Shown piece after piece: positions 22,340-31,265 of a stretch of 64,000 nt of DNA. The translations under genes were made by a program, and so were the position numbers. The notes beneath the pieces are model-generated. The model had not been told where the DNA came from, did no database searches, and saw nothing but the letters and a program-made list of their open reading frames with translations. Where the stretch lies: the NCBI GenBank assembly GCA_022841885.1, contig JALHQP010000004.1, positions 1 through 64,000 of the forward strand. The letters run 5' to 3'. The stretch comes from Aquincola sp. (GTDB lineage: Bacteria > Pseudomonadota > Gammaproteobacteria > Burkholderiales > Burkholderiaceae_C). Position 1 is the first letter of the stretch, and the number at the start of each line of letters is the position of its first letter.

Positions 22340-23764
22340 ATGACACCGCGACAGATTCTTCTGATCCTCCGGTTGCGCTGGTGGCTGGTTCTCGCGCTGT
22401 TTGCGTTGACCGTCTCCGGCGGATTCACTTATCTGCAGCTGGTGCCAAAGCGCTACTCGGCGACCACATCGGTACTGCTGGACGCCAAGGCCGATCCGTT
22501 GGTGGCCACTTTGGCCACCAACTTGGCTCAGCCCATCTTCATCGCCACCCAGACCGAGATCATCCGCAGTGAGCGGGTGGCCGCGCGCGTCGTGAAGATG
22601 CTTCAGCTGGAATCGAATGGCGGCGCCGTCGACACGTGGAGGCAGGCAACCGAGGGGCGTGTCCCCTTCGAGTCGTACTACGGCGATCTGCTTCAGAACG
22701 GGCTGCTGGTCGAGCCCGGACGGGGCAGTTCGATCTTGAATCTCACCTACGTCGCGCAAGACCCGAAGTTCGCGGCGGCAGCCGTCAACACCTTTGCGCA
22801 AGCCTATCTTGACGTGTCAGTCGAACTCAAGGTCGGCCCGGCACGAGAGTATGCGACTTTCTTCGACGAGCGCTTGAAAGCCTTGCGGGTCGATCTCGAG
22901 ACCGCACAAGCGCGCGTGTCGGACTTCCAGAAGAAGAGAGGCATCATCGTTTCGGCAGAGCGCCTGGACATCGAGTCCACGCGACTTGCGTCGTTGGAAA
23001 CTGCACTGGCGTCTGCACTTGCGAACTCGGCGGAGACGTCGAGCAGGCAGCGCAATACCGGCACCGAGGACTCTGTGGACGTGCAGCAGAGTTCGGTCGT
23101 GCAGGGCATCAAGTCCGAACTTGCACGGGCCGAGACGCGGCTCAATGAGATCAGCACAACCTTCGGCGCCAATCACCCGACGCGAATCCAGCTGGACGCG
23201 CAGATTTCCGAGCTCAAGCAGCAACTTGCCAACGAGATGCGCCGCGTGTCCGGTGCGACCGTCAGCAGCAATCGAATGGCGGGACAGAAGATCGGCGAAC
23301 TGCGCTCAATGGTCGAGTCTCAGAAGCGGGTGGTCTTATCCATGCGCTCGGAGAGGGATGAGGCCTCGGTGCTTCTGAAGGATCTTGAAACGGCTCAGCG
23401 GGCTTACGAGCAGGTTGCGCAGCGGCGTGCCCAGCTTGCCAATGAAAGCCAGGCCGAGCAGGCCACTGCCCGTGTACTCAGTCCGGCCACGGAACCCTTG
23501 GTGCACGCCACGCCGAACGCCAAGAAGGTGCTGGCTGCCGCCATCCTCGTTGGCCTTGCGCTTGGCATTGGCGCGGCGATCGGCTGGGAGTACTTCGACC
23601 GGCGGATTCGCAGCGAAGACGACATTCATATGCTCGAAGGGATACCGCTGCTGGGCGTCATGTCGTCCCAGCGCGGCACGCTCGCGTCCAGACGCCGGCT
23701 TCCGCCGGTGCGTCGGCCACCACCGGGTCCGCCGCAACTGACGCTTGAGCCGGGTGTGCAATGA
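22340..23764 (+). CDS. epsF: Chain-length determinant protein EpsF (Wzz-like)
   Basis: A 474-residue inner-membrane co-polymerase of the Wzz/GNVR type. One N-terminal membrane segment (about residues 13-33) starts the Wzz domain, a long coiled-coil periplasmic region follows, and a second membrane segment appears near 400-415 after the GNVR-like ending (PATEPLVHATPNAKK). The short cytoplasmic tail lacks a kinase domain, which is supplied separately by EpsG. It sets the length of the exopolysaccharide. Its stop overlaps the epsG start by 4 bases. Confidence 0.92.
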   Translation: MTPRQILLILRLRWWLVLALFALTVSGGFTYLQLVPKRYSATTSVLLDAKADPLVATLATNLAQPIFIATQTEIIRSERVAARVVKMLQLESNGGAVDTWRQATEGRVPFESYYGDLLQNGLLVEPGRGSSILNLTYVAQDPKFAAAAVNTFAQAYLDVSVELKVGPAREYATFFDERLKALRVDLETAQARVSDFQKKRGIIVSAERLDIESTRLASLETALASALANSAETSSRQRNTGTEDSVDVQQSSVVQGIKSELARAETRLNEISTTFGANHPTRIQLDAQISELKQQLANEMRRVSGATVSSNRMAGQKIGELRSMVESQKRVVLSMRSERDEASVLLKDLETAQRAYEQVAQRRAQLANESQAEQATARVLSPATEPLVHATPNAKKVLAAAILVGLALGIGAAIGWEYFDRRIRSEDDIHMLEGIPLLGVMSSQRGTLASRRRLPPVRRPPPGPPQLTLEPGVQ

Positions 23765-24672
23765 GTCCTGTGACCATGCTGTCTACCAAGGTCCGCAACG
23801 CGGACAGGTCGATCGGCGCCATCTTGATCGACGCGGGCCGACTGTCTCCGGCTGACGCGGAGCGGATCCTTCAGTACCAGCGACAGGCAGAGCTCAGGTT
23901 TGGCGAAGCCGGCGTCGAGTTAGGCCTGCTCAACGAGTCCGACATCCTGTATGCGTTGTCGCTGCAGTTCGACTACCCCTATCTGCAGCCCGGCGGCAGC
24001 GTGCCGATCAGCCCCGAGGTCGTTGTTGCCTACAAGCCCTTCAGTGCCGAAGGCGAGCGTTTGCGTGCGTTGCGCAGCCAGCTTCAGCTTCGATGGTTCG
24101 ACGAAGTCGGGCGCCAAACGGCGCTGACCGTCATCAGCGCTCAGCGTGGCGAGGGGCGCAGCAATCTGGTGGCCAACTTGGCGGTGACTTTTGCGCAGCT
24201 TGGCCAGCGCACACTGCTGGTCGATGCCGACATGAGGGCACCTCGGCAGCACAGGCTGTTCAAGATCGAGAACCAGATTGGCCTGTCGAACCTGCTTGCG
24301 GGGCGCATGCAGGACCAGGTCGTCACCTTCGTACATGGGATCCCGGGCCTGGCCATCCTCCCCTCGGGCCCCACGCCACCCAATCCCTCCGAACTGTTGA
24401 GCCGATCGAGCTTTGCCCGGATCCTGGAACAGAGCAAGTCCAGTTTCGACGTGGTGCTGGTTGACAGCCCTCACTACGAGGCCGGGGCAGATGCAGCGCT
24501 CATCGCGCGCGCGACGCGAGCGGCGTTGGTGATTGCGCGCAACCACTGCACGCGCACGGAAGACTTCCAGGGTGTCGTCGCGGCGATACAGGGTGGTGGC
24601 GTTCAGGTCGTGGGTTCCGTGCTGATCGACATCCCGATCGGACGGAGCGAGCGCAGCCGCCAAGCGACATGA
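23761..24672 (+). CDS. epsG: Polysaccharide biosynthesis tyrosine-kinase-like ATPase EpsG
   Basis: A 303-residue cytoplasmic partner of EpsF from the BY-kinase group. The first 80 residues (IGAILIDAGRLSPADAERIL and after) resemble the MshEN/GspE N-terminal domain. The P-loop is atypical, SAQRGEGRSNLVANLA, with Arg-Ser where most members have Lys-Ser/Thr; this GEGRS form is common in EpsG proteins. Walker A' (TLLVDADMRAPRQH) and Walker B (VVLVDSPHYE) are present. The C-terminus (DIPIGRSERSRQAT) lacks a tyrosine cluster, so classic autophosphorylation there is unlikely. It overlaps epsF and xrtB by 4 bases each. Confidence 0.9.
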   Translation: MSPVTMLSTKVRNADRSIGAILIDAGRLSPADAERILQYQRQAELRFGEAGVELGLLNESDILYALSLQFDYPYLQPGGSVPISPEVVVAYKPFSAEGERLRALRSQLQLRWFDEVGRQTALTVISAQRGEGRSNLVANLAVTFAQLGQRTLLVDADMRAPRQHRLFKIENQIGLSNLLAGRMQDQVVTFVHGIPGLAILPSGPTPPNPSELLSRSSFARILEQSKSSFDVVLVDSPHYEAGADAALIARATRAALVIARNHCTRTEDFQGVVAAIQGGGVQVVGSVLIDIPIGRSERSRQAT

Positions 24673-25628
24673 CCGGCGTTGCGCTGGGGCGCAAGGGTGA
24701 ACCGTTGCGCCAAGAGACGCACTCGGCGCTCATGTGGGCGGTGATGGCGATCGGGCTTCTCGCCATGTACCTGCCGAGTTACTGGGCTGCGGCGACGGGG
24801 TTGTGGAACACGGACGAGCACGGACATGGTCCGGTGGTCTTCCTGGTGTCGCTGTGGCTCTTCTGGCGCACGCGTGACGAGATTGTGTCTGCGCCGGCGC
24901 AACCCGGACCCTGGATGGGATCGCTTGCCTTGGCGGTAGGCCTTGGCTGCTATCTGACCGGACGCGTGTTCGCGATTGCCAGTCTCGAGTTCGTGTCGCA
25001 GCCGTTGGTGGTCGCTGGCGTCTTGCTCTGGTTGCGTGGCCGGGAGGCGCTGCGCGCGGCCTGGTTCGCGGTGCTTTACCTGTTGTTCGTCGTGCCGCTG
25101 CCAAGTTCCTTGATCGCCGCCACGACCGGTCCGCTGAAGCAATGGACCTCCTCGGTGGTGGTGGATGTCTTGTCTGCGCTGGGGTATCCAATTGCCCATA
25201 GCGGCGTCGTTCTCTCAGTCGGCGCGTACAGGCTGCTTGTGGCCGACGCCTGTTCGGGCCTCAACTCGATCATGAGCCTGGCGGCGGTGGGTGTGCTCTA
25301 TCTCTACTTGGTCAGGCGGCAGAGCGTGGCGCACAACATCCTGCTTGCTGCGTCGATACTGCCAATTGCGCTGGCCGCCAACACGATCCGCGTCATCTTG
25401 CTGGTGTTGATCACGTATCACTTGGGCGACGAAGTCGGGCAGAGCTTCTTGCACGACGCGTCGGGTTTCGTGCTGTTCATGGCCGCTTTGTCGTTGCTGT
25501 TGGGGTTCGACAGGTTCGTGTCGTGGGCGACGCGCGGCGACGGCTCTCGTGGCCCTCATATCGGCAGTACGACGGAGCTGGCGCCCCCACGGGAGCGCCA
25601 TGGTGATGGCGTGCCACGCTCCCTGTAA
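24669..25628 (+). CDS. xrtB: Exosortase B
   Basis: A multi-pass membrane protein of 319 residues with about eight membrane segments. The exosortase catalytic residues are readable: Cys195 in VADACSGLNS, Arg241 in ANTIRV and His262 in LHDASG. Exosortases are known or thought to cleave and anchor PEP-CTERM proteins. The XrtB subtype sits in exopolysaccharide operons, often without an obvious substrate, and none is seen in this window. There is no fused EpsI domain; a separate epsI lies at 16108. It overlaps epsG by 4 bases and is followed 26 bases later by the polymerase gene. Confidence 0.92.
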   Translation: MTGVALGRKGEPLRQETHSALMWAVMAIGLLAMYLPSYWAAATGLWNTDEHGHGPVVFLVSLWLFWRTRDEIVSAPAQPGPWMGSLALAVGLGCYLTGRVFAIASLEFVSQPLVVAGVLLWLRGREALRAAWFAVLYLLFVVPLPSSLIAATTGPLKQWTSSVVVDVLSALGYPIAHSGVVLSVGAYRLLVADACSGLNSIMSLAAVGVLYLYLVRRQSVAHNILLAASILPIALAANTIRVILLVLITYHLGDEVGQSFLHDASGFVLFMAALSLLLGFDRFVSWATRGDGSRGPHIGSTTELAPPRERHGDGVPRSL

Positions 25629-25654
25629 AGGGTTGCTGATGCGAGGGCAGGGCC

Positions 25655-27256
25655 TTGCCTGAACATCTTCGCGCCCTGGTCGTCATCGCCACGCTGGCGG
25701 GCATGGTGTTCGTGCTGGCCAAAGCACCCTTCACGGCCTACGCCTGCACGGAGCGCGACTTTGCACGCAGGAGGAATCTGTGGTTCGGGTTGACGCTCTC
25801 GGCGTTCCTGGCCCACAACTTCTGGATCTTCGTGCTCGTGGCGTCGTGTCTTCTGGTCGTGGCGGTTCGCGCCGAGAGCAACCGCTTTGCGCTGTACCTC
25901 AGCGTCATGCTTGCATTGCCGCTGCTGTCCGCTCCGATTCCCGGGTTGGGTGTGGTCAACGACCTGTTCCACGTCGAACCTCTGAGGATGTTGTCGTTGT
26001 TCGTGCTGCTCCCGGCGTATCTGGCGCTGCGCAAGCAACCGGGCGTCGAACCGTTCGGCAAGCTGCTGTGCGACAAACTTGTCCTGTGCTATCTGGCGCT
26101 GGAGTTCGTGCTGACGGTCCCGCATCGAACATTCACCAGTGTCCTGCGCGACAGCATTTTCATTGCGTTTACTGACACGTTTCTTATCTACTACGTGGCC
26201 AGCCGATCGCTGAGGACGCCGCAGGCTTTCCGCGACGCCCTGGCAGCGTTTGTCGTTGGCGCCATGGCGTTCTGCGCCATCGTGGCCATCGAGTTTGCGC
26301 GCGGCTGGCTGCTATACGCGTCCGTGGATGCGGCCTTGGGTGTCGACCCCGGCGGCAACGACTATCTGAAGCGGTCCGGCCGCCTGCGTGCGGTCGGCAC
26401 GGCCGGGCAGTCGATCGTCACGGGCTACACCTGCGCGGTCGCGATCGGCGTGTACCTGTACGTCGGGACGCTGTTGCGCAATCCGCTGATGCGGCACCTG
26501 TGCATGCTGGTTCTCATCGCTGGCGTGATCGGCGCCTTCTCCCGCGCGCCCTGGATCGGCGCCGCCATCATGATCGTGGTGTACGTGCTGCTGGGCCCCT
26601 CGCCTGGTAAGAACGTGACCAAGTTACTCGGGGGGGGCGTGGTAGTTGGCGGTGCGTTGCTCATGACGGAGTTCGGGCAGGTGATCGTCGACCACCTTCC
26701 GTGGGTCGGTACCGTGGACTCGAGAAACGTCGACGGTCGGGAGCGTCTGGCGGAAGTGGCGTTCGGTGTGATCCTGGAGAACCCATTCTTCGGTCGTTTC
26801 GACTACTGGTTGGTGCCCGCGATCGAAGGGCTGCGAGGGAGCGACGGCATCATCGATCTGGTGAACACCTACGTGATGATCGGCCTGAAGGGAGGCTTGG
26901 TTTCGGTCGCATTGTTCGCCTGCATCATCGTCGTAGCCATGATTGGTGCCTTTTCCGGGTTGAGGAAGCTCGGCGACAAGCGCGACGAACGCCACGCCCT
27001 GGGACGGGCGCTGATTGCGACTTTGGTCGGCGTGCTGTTCATCATCGGCACGGTCAGTCCGATCTTCTTCATCTACCCGCTGCTGTGGACCCTCGTCGGC
27101 TTGGCAGTGGGCTTCTCGCTTCTCGTCCAACGCAGCGGCGTACGGGCGATGTCACGCGCACATCGTGACGAGCCCTGGGCTCAGCCGTGGGCCGCGCAGT
27201 CCGCCGGTGTCGCGCGACCGCGGACGAACATGTCGTTCGGCGACGGGAAGGACTGA
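25655..27256 (+). CDS. O-antigen ligase/polymerase-like membrane protein (Wzy/WaaL type)
   Basis: A 533-residue protein with about twelve membrane segments and the large periplasmic loop of the Wzy_C/O-antigen-ligase family (around LPWVGTVDSRNVDGRERLAE). In this operon it is the likely exopolysaccharide polymerase, joining repeat units in the periplasm. The start is TTG at 25655, preceded by GAGGGCAGG as ribosome binding site; no nearby ATG fits, and an N-terminus MPEHLRALVVIATLA looks complete. The C-terminal 45 residues are hydrophilic. The next gene starts 5 bases after its stop. Confidence 0.87.
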   Translation: MPEHLRALVVIATLAGMVFVLAKAPFTAYACTERDFARRRNLWFGLTLSAFLAHNFWIFVLVASCLLVVAVRAESNRFALYLSVMLALPLLSAPIPGLGVVNDLFHVEPLRMLSLFVLLPAYLALRKQPGVEPFGKLLCDKLVLCYLALEFVLTVPHRTFTSVLRDSIFIAFTDTFLIYYVASRSLRTPQAFRDALAAFVVGAMAFCAIVAIEFARGWLLYASVDAALGVDPGGNDYLKRSGRLRAVGTAGQSIVTGYTCAVAIGVYLYVGTLLRNPLMRHLCMLVLIAGVIGAFSRAPWIGAAIMIVVYVLLGPSPGKNVTKLLGGGVVVGGALLMTEFGQVIVDHLPWVGTVDSRNVDGRERLAEVAFGVILENPFFGRFDYWLVPAIEGLRGSDGIIDLVNTYVMIGLKGGLVSVALFACIIVVAMIGAFSGLRKLGDKRDERHALGRALIATLVGVLFIIGTVSPIFFIYPLLWTLVGLAVGFSLLVQRSGVRAMSRAHRDEPWAQPWAAQSAGVARPRTNMSFGDGKD

Positions 27257-27261
27257 TCAGC

Positions 27262-28452
27262 ATGACCCGGTCCGAGCCGTCTTCGACAGGCGCGCCCGCC
27301 CTGTCGATTCCATCCCTCGATGGGCTGCGTGCGGTGGCCATCCTTGTGGTGTTCCTGTCGCACTGGCAGGAGGCGGCCGGGGTGCCACGCTTCATCCCTG
27401 GTAACTTCGGGGTGACCCTTTTTTTCTTTCTGTCGGGTTACCTGATCACGACACTGATGCGGGTGGAGGTCGAACGCACCGGTACGCTGAGAATCCGTCT
27501 GTTCTACGTGAGGCGTGCGCTGCGCATCTTTCCAACCTGCTACCTGGTGCTGGCAGCAGCAGCGCTGTACGGCTGGTCTCGAGGCTCGTCAGACCTCTGG
27601 TTCCTGGTCGGTCAGGCAGCGCACCTGACCAACTACCAGATCATCCAGCATGGATGGGAGGCGCCGATCGCACCGCACACTGATGTGTTCTGGTCGCTGG
27701 CCGTGGAAGAGCACTTCTACCTGGCGTTCCCGGCCTTGTTCCTGTTGATGATTCGTTGGATGCCTCTCGCACGCATGGCAAACCTGCTCCTGTTTGCGTG
27801 TTCGCTGATCTTTCTTTGGCGTTGCCTGCTCGTGTTCGGGCTCGGGTCCCATCCGGATCGCACTTACCTTGGTACAGATACGCGCATTGACTCGATCCTC
27901 TTCGGGTGCGTGCTGGCGCTGCGCGGCAACCCGGCCCTCGATTCGACCGAGATCGGCGAGACGACGTGGAAGCGGTACCTACTTCCCTTGGCGATTGCCG
28001 TGCTGCTCGCGAGTCAACTTGTCGGCGGCCGCTCTTTTCGCGAGACATTCGGCTACTCGATTCAGGGCCTGTGTCTGTTCGTCGTGTTCGTGGTTGCCGT
28101 GCGATACCCGGGCTGGGGCGTCATGCGGGTACTCAATTGGCCGGCCATGCGGTGGATCGGCTTGTTGAGCTACGCCATCTACCTGGTTCATCCAGCGATG
28201 CTGGCTGCGGCCGTCGCGTTGGTCGGCCGTTCCTTCGTGGAGGTCGGTGCGGTCGCGACGTTGCTGACGCTGGGTGCGTCGGCACTGCTCTACTACGGTG
28301 TCGAGCGGCCCATGTCCGGCCTGCGTCGCCGCTTCAGTGTCACCCACGGTGCGCCGATCGGTTCAGTGAGCGCCGAGTCGTCGGCGAGCGCCGGCTCCTT
28401 ACCCGACGGATCTCTGCGGCCAGGGTCTTGGCAACGAGACCCGCGGCAGTAG
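27262..28452 (+). CDS. Acyltransferase 3 family membrane protein
   Basis: A 396-residue integral membrane acyltransferase of the OafA/WecH group, which typically adds acetyl or succinyl groups to surface polysaccharides. The signature SIPSLDGLRAVAILVVFLSH lies at 15-34, with the candidate catalytic His34 and DGLRA, followed by about ten membrane segments. A second family motif, VFWSLAVEEHFYL, lies near residue 143. It ends the eps operon and probably decorates the polymer. The last 40 residues are Ser-rich and variable. It converges with the methyltransferase gene, with only 3 bases between stops. Confidence 0.9.
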   Translation: MTRSEPSSTGAPALSIPSLDGLRAVAILVVFLSHWQEAAGVPRFIPGNFGVTLFFFLSGYLITTLMRVEVERTGTLRIRLFYVRRALRIFPTCYLVLAAAALYGWSRGSSDLWFLVGQAAHLTNYQIIQHGWEAPIAPHTDVFWSLAVEEHFYLAFPALFLLMIRWMPLARMANLLLFACSLIFLWRCLLVFGLGSHPDRTYLGTDTRIDSILFGCVLALRGNPALDSTEIGETTWKRYLLPLAIAVLLASQLVGGRSFRETFGYSIQGLCLFVVFVVAVRYPGWGVMRVLNWPAMRWIGLLSYAIYLVHPAMLAAAVALVGRSFVEVGAVATLLTLGASALLYYGVERPMSGLRRRFSVTHGAPIGSVSAESSASAGSLPDGSLRPGSWQRDPRQ

Positions 28453-28455
28453 TTG

Positions 28456-29367
28456 CTATTCGACCGTGGCCTCGAACGACAGCGAGCCTGCCTTGGCGAC
28501 GCGTCTTGCTGCCAGATCAAGGGGGCGCTTTCCGCCGAGCCTGCGCGCAAGCGCAGAAGTCCGCGTGTAGCTCCACTCCAGCACAGAGAGCACGGCTTTG
28601 GCAGTTACACGCCACGGCACTCCCTCCCGCCCGGGGAATCCCATGTCGGGAATCGACTGCGTGTAGTACCAGTCCGGCCAGATGCGCGCCACGCGAAAGC
28701 CTGCTGTGCGGAAGGTCCACAGCAGCCCGGCGTGCGTCATGTGGTGGAAGCTCGCTCGGTCGTGAAAGCCGTAGACGAACGCCGACGTGCCGAAGAAGGT
28801 GCCGCCCTTGACGAGCACGCGTCGCGCTTCGTTGGCGGCCAGCAGCGGCGAGGCCAAGTGCTCGTACACGGCCATCGACGTGTAGAGCTCGAAGCTCCCG
28901 TCCGCGAACGGCAGGTTGTGCGCATCTGCCAGGACATGGGGACCGGCGCCGCGCACGTCGACGTCGGTGCCCACATAGTGGAAGCCACGCTTGGAGAAAT
29001 AGGCCTCACAGCGCCTCTCGCCGCATCCAACCTCGAGGATCCAGCGCCCGCGGCCCTCAGGCCCGGGAATCGATGCCAGATGCGCGTCGAGGTGATAGGG
29101 CAGATCCGGCGCTTCGAGCCGTTGCGGTGGATCGAGTCGCATCGCGTCGAGCTCGTCCCACACCTCGGTCCACGGCAGGTCCAGTGACATGCGTTGTGGC
29201 GCGACTCTCAGGTCTGCCACGCCCCTGTCGATCCGATAACGGTGACGCCCGTCCCGGCTTTCGAGCACCTCGCCGCACCGAACCAGCGACTGAAACGAGC
29301 GCGGGCACCGCATGCGAGGCAGGAGACTGTCCAGTGTGACCAGATCAGCCGTGTCTTTCGGGTTCAT
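28456..29367 (-). CDS. Class I SAM-dependent methyltransferase with Trm112-like N-terminus
   Basis: A 303-residue protein. Residues 15-55 resemble a Trm112-type segment (MRCPRSFQSLVRCGEVL ... IDRGVADLR). A Methyltransf_11 domain follows, with SAM motif I ILEVGCGERR at 110-119, the acidic residue in YVGTDVD, and the motif III/post segments YEHLASPLLAANEARRVL. The substrate is unknown; in this setting it may methylate a sugar or a lipid-linked intermediate of the exopolysaccharide. It is monocistronic on the minus strand, facing a long intergenic region shared with the first beta-helix gene. Confidence 0.8.
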   Translation of the reverse strand: MNPKDTADLVTLDSLLPRMRCPRSFQSLVRCGEVLESRDGRHRYRIDRGVADLRVAPQRMSLDLPWTEVWDELDAMRLDPPQRLEAPDLPYHLDAHLASIPGPEGRGRWILEVGCGERRCEAYFSKRGFHYVGTDVDVRGAGPHVLADAHNLPFADGSFELYTSMAVYEHLASPLLAANEARRVLVKGGTFFGTSAFVYGFHDRASFHHMTHAGLLWTFRTAGFRVARIWPDWYYTQSIPDMGFPGREGVPWRVTAKAVLSVLEWSYTRTSALARRLGGKRPLDLAARRVAKAGSLSFEATVE

Positions 29368-29916
29368 TCAGCCTCTGAGCCTCCCTGAGTGCGCCACGTC
29401 TTCCTTGCCGGGACTCAAAGGCCCAGCTAGGCATACATGGAGCGCGCCAGCAAGCGACTGTCGTCCCTGTGGCGTTTGATGTGTTTATGCAGCGTATGCG
29501 GTTCCCACACGGCGCTCCCTGCGGGGCCACCCGACGCGCTGACGAGTTTACCCATCGGCAATTGCGTCGGTGACCGCGCTGTGCAGCTGTGGTCTCCCGC
29601 GAGCGGATGGCCGTCCGCGCTGACGAGTTACAGCGGATGACGAGAAGTGTATGTTTGTGGGCGCTGCCTTCCGATTTGTCGCCTGCAAAGACTTGTTTGT
29701 GGCGAGGCGCTGACACGGTGTGCCTTACCAGTTGCGACAAATCTCCCGAGAACGAGGGGGTGCAATTCGGGACAATGCAACAAGGGCGAGGCGCAGGTAG
29801 GTTGGCTGCGCTAGCCGCGAGAAGAGCGCGACTTCGAGTTGCGAGATCGAGCTTGAGCGGGCCGGGAGGAACGGCCTTGCTCCGGTTGCGGCGATGGCGA
29901 TGGCGATGGATGGTGT
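29368..29916. other. Long divergent intergenic region upstream of beta-helix gene 1
   Basis: About 550 bases with lower coding character than the surroundings. It must hold promoters for the minus-strand methyltransferase and the plus-strand beta-helix gene. The only repeat I see is a 14-base direct repeat, CGCGCTGACGAGTT, at 29535-29548 and 29616-29629. A short in-frame run (GGCGAT, GGCGAT, GGCGAT-like) precedes 29917. No convincing sigma-70 or sigma-54 promoter was found by eye. Confidence 0.6.
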
Positions 29917-31257
29917 ATGCACCCTAGACTGAGCAAACTGAGTTGGGCCTTTCTTGCTGTGGCATGTGTGGCGTGCGGCGGCGGCGGTGAGTCGGACAGT
30001 TCGGCGCCCATCGGAGGCGCTCCGCCGCCCAGTCCGGCGCCGGCCCCTGCGCCTTCTCCGGCCCCGGGCCCCGCGCCTGCCCCGAGCCCCGTACCTCCCG
30101 GAACGGCTGTCACCTACTACTTCTCCGACTGCCAAACCGGCGCCAGCGCGGGCTGCGTCCAGGGCAGCAACGCCAATGCGGGGACCAGCCCCTCTTCGCC
30201 CAAGCAGAACCTGTCGGGCTTCAATCTGAGTGCGCTGCCTGCGGGCACCCAACTCCTGTTCGCGCGCGGCGGGGCGTGGAACCTGGGCCAGGTGGGTGTA
30301 AATAACCGCAACACCACGGCGGCGAACCCGCTGGTGTTCGCCGACTACGGCTCTGGCGCGCTGCCGGTGCTGCGGGTGTCCTCTGGCGTGGGCTTCGCGC
30401 TCGGCGGCGGCTGGGGCAATACCGACAACGATGGTGGCTACACCTTCCGCAACCTCAACCTACGGGGCGTCGGAGCGAGCGGCGGCAATACGCACTGGGC
30501 CTTCTGGCTGGTGCAGAACGTGCGCGATGTCGTGATCGACGGCGTGGTCATCGAGGACTTCGGCTTCGGCATCGAGAGCAACGAAGGCAGCCAGTACGGT
30601 GTGCGCAACATTACCGTGCGCAACTCCACCATCCGTCGCAACGGCTCGATGGGCTGGCACGCGACCGGACTGATCCACGGCGTGCTGGCCGAGAACAACG
30701 TGTTCGAAGGCAACAACGCCTCGGGCAGCTTCATGAACCACGCCATTTACTGGGGCGGTGGCAACGGTAACGTGATCCGTAACAACCAGTTCCTGCGCAA
30801 CAGCGAGGTCAACGGCGTGTGCCAGGGTGGCAACATCACGATGCATGGCGTCATCGACGGGTTGGTGATCGAAAACAACACCATCGAACACGCGAACCCG
30901 GCGGCCGACACTTGCGGCGGCTACAACATCACGGCAGGCTACTCGACCGCCGAGTCGTTCCGCAACGTCGTAGTGCGCGGCAACACGACCATCAACGTGG
31001 GCATCGGCGCGGTCATCGCCAACTCGGCGCCCGGCATCGTGATCGAGCGCAATCGCTCGATCCTGTCGACGGCACGCGGCCACACGCTCGCCATGACCTA
31101 TGGCGAGAACGAGGTGCCCATGACCAGCCCTGTGGTGCGTGACAACGTGCTGTGCATCGTCTCAGGCGGGTCGATCACCAATCTACCTGGTGCCATCCTC
31201 TCCGGCAACACGGTGCGTACCGGCGCCGACTCCACCACCGGCGTCTGCGCCCGCTGA
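29917..31257 (+). CDS. Right-handed beta-helix lipoprotein, paralogue 1
   Basis: A 446-residue predicted lipoprotein. The signal peptide ends in ACVAC followed by GGGGES (Cys20 most likely lipidated). A Pro-Ala-Ser linker follows (about 35-62), then a module starting TYYFSDCQTGASAGC, which continues with ALPAGTQLLFARGGAW. The rest (about 130-446) is a parallel beta-helix with repeats of the form N-x-I/F-x-x-N, such as IENNTIEH and IRNNQFLRN. Conserved in all three paralogues here are MNHAIY-GGGNG and NGVCQGGN. Such folds occur in polysaccharide lyases, epimerases and hydrolases, and its place in an exopolysaccharide locus suggests the polymer is the substrate. The catalytic type cannot be assigned. 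Confidence 0.82.
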   Translation: MHPRLSKLSWAFLAVACVACGGGGESDSSAPIGGAPPPSPAPAPAPSPAPGPAPAPSPVPPGTAVTYYFSDCQTGASAGCVQGSNANAGTSPSSPKQNLSGFNLSALPAGTQLLFARGGAWNLGQVGVNNRNTTAANPLVFADYGSGALPVLRVSSGVGFALGGGWGNTDNDGGYTFRNLNLRGVGASGGNTHWAFWLVQNVRDVVIDGVVIEDFGFGIESNEGSQYGVRNITVRNSTIRRNGSMGWHATGLIHGVLAENNVFEGNNASGSFMNHAIYWGGGNGNVIRNNQFLRNSEVNGVCQGGNITMHGVIDGLVIENNTIEHANPAADTCGGYNITAGYSTAESFRNVVVRGNTTINVGIGAVIANSAPGIVIERNRSILSTARGHTLAMTYGENEVPMTSPVVRDNVLCIVSGGSITNLPGAILSGNTVRTGADSTTGVCAR

Positions 31258-31265
31258 CCGGCCGC

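Noticed and set aside
29535-29629. 14-base direct repeats as possible attachment or IS target sites
   Set aside because: Only 81 bases apart with no integrase, transposase or inverted ends nearby.
29345-29740. 131-codon minus-strand frame in the gap upstream of beta-helix 1
   Set aside because: Overlaps the methyltransferase start region, has no motif and contains the direct repeat; it looks like chance.
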